64,000 nt of DNA from Candidula unifasciata (lineage: Eukaryota; Mollusca; Gastropoda; Stylommatophora; Geomitridae), in assembly GCA_905116865.2 (NCBI GenBank), contig CAJHNH020005013.1, positions 26,001 to 90,000 of the forward strand, read 5' to 3'. The notes under the pieces are model-generated. The model was not told the DNA's origin. It saw nothing but the letters and a program-made list of their open reading frames with translations, and did not search any database. Positions within the stretch are counted from its first letter, which is position 1, and the number at the start of each line of letters is the position of its first letter. Both the position numbers and the translations under genes were made by a program. Positions 63,104 to 64,000 of the stretch are shown here, in pieces.

Positions 63104-63224
63104 GAAAACAACAAGAACATCACCCAATCTCTTGGTACACAGGATAGTCTCGTACAGACTTGACTCGGGAGTATTAACTGTGTGAGTTGGCGAACCGTGA
63201 CCTCCCAACCTATCGTTACAAAAA

Positions 63225-64000
63225 CTGTTGATGTTGATGATGATATTTATGGTCAGCACAAATTTGGATGTTACTCAAACAGAATGTATACAGAATGAAG
63301 CCATGCGAGTGATTCTGGGATGTACAAGAGTTACACCATTAGTATGTATGCGATATATGCCGACTATTGTAGATAGGACAAAAGTGCTACATGCGAGGTT
63401 CTGCCTCAGAGTAGTAGCAGACAAGAAACAGCTCTTGCACGAAACTCTAGATATAGATAAGGGTCACAGACTAAAAAGAGGAAAGTCTTGGATAGCACAG
63501 GCAGAAGACACTATTAGACATGAGTGCATGCGTGAAAATACTAGGAAAGATAAGGAGATAAATGGATCAGAGTAGGTGAAAAACAAGCAGACTTTTGTAG
63601 GGTTATAATCCCAATGAGTCGGGAGTGCAGGGACTAGCCATCAGGGGTTGCGAAATCAGTAATTCAACAACTGATTTATGACCTATGTGATGTTAATATC
63701 TATACTTTTGGCTCTGTGCTGAGAGGCAGGTGAAGTGCGTTGGGGTTCATAGTAAAAGGTAACGGACGACAGCGCAACATAGCTTGGCATATGATATCAC
63801 AATATATAGTTTGAGAATGGAGGTAAAAGCGGTCACTGCTGCCTTTCGTTAAATTGAGAATCAGTTGCAAACCCATTTGATTGTAACTGACTCGCCAAGC
63901 ATGCCGAGAAAGGTGAAAACAATGATGCTTCGGGCAGACTGACACGTATCACTTCAGAAGTCCAGGGTACTTAGCATCGTTTAGATGTTTCCTCTAAGTC
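63225..64000 (+). mobile_element. RNase H-type LINE, polymerase-to-RNase H part
   Basis: LDVTQTECIQNEAMRVILGC, LHARFCLRVVADKKQLLHET and KRGKSWIAQAEDTIRHECMR form an open stretch, then a degenerate RNase H start (SLRMEVKAVTAAFR). It runs off the window end. Same region as 16290-16978. Confidence 0.75.

Noticed and set aside
62623..63259. Poly-Lys, poly-Glu, poly-Arg, poly-Ser and poly-Leu frames
   Set aside because: All six phases of a GAA/TTC tract are open. These are low-complexity artefacts.

Overview
The window is animal nuclear DNA: it has large introns with canonical GT-AG junctions, many tRNA-derived SINEs, broken LINEs, MITEs and long minisatellites, and no bacterial-type operons. The mix of retroelements suggests an invertebrate, most likely a lophotrochozoan such as a gastropod mollusc. 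That placement is inference; the sequence alone does not fix it.

Two host genes were found, in convergent orientation. (1) From 1617 to 41757 on the + strand lie the last 21 exons of an orthologue of FANCI, the Fanconi anaemia group I protein. It is the partner of FANCD2 in DNA interstrand-crosslink repair. The exons join in one uninterrupted frame of 945 codons plus stop; the 5' part of the gene lies before the window. The lysine matching human K523 (the monoubiquitination site) and three SQ motifs matching human S556, S559 and S565 are kept at identical spacing. (2) From 62233 down to 49025 on the - strand lie six exons of a coiled-coil gene resembling the C-terminal half of CFAP58 (CCDC147), a cilium and flagellum protein. 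It has one in-frame TGA and no recognisable exon for a roughly 40-residue segment, so it may be a damaged or divergent paralogue. The 7.3 kb between the two gene ends is dominated by a 39-bp minisatellite.

The rest is repeats. Retroposons include a tRNA-derived SINE (SINE-1, about 12 copies), a second SINE (SINE-2), and two families called here RetA and RetC. RetA and RetC share a 5' module but carry different 3' modules. RetA ends in GAA repeats, and one copy has a perfect 12-bp target duplication. Degenerate LINE fragments of several families occur on both strands; many show RNase H, C-terminal zinc-finger or 'FGHVMRR'-type tails. DNA-transposon-like elements include hAT-like MITEs, TTAA-flanked MITEs, one element with 80-bp inverted termini and one 91-bp-armed foldback.

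Tandem arrays sit in most large introns, with units of 14, 28, 30, 36, 38, 39, 43, 44 and 52 bp plus (TA)n, (CT)n and (GAA)n. Nearly all long open frames outside the listed exons lie in these arrays and are not genes. The observations most worth following are the 52-bp array that repeats a decoy of the final FANCI 3' splice site, the mosaic RetA/RetC pair, and the nested TTAA-MITE/LINE insertion with its target duplication.
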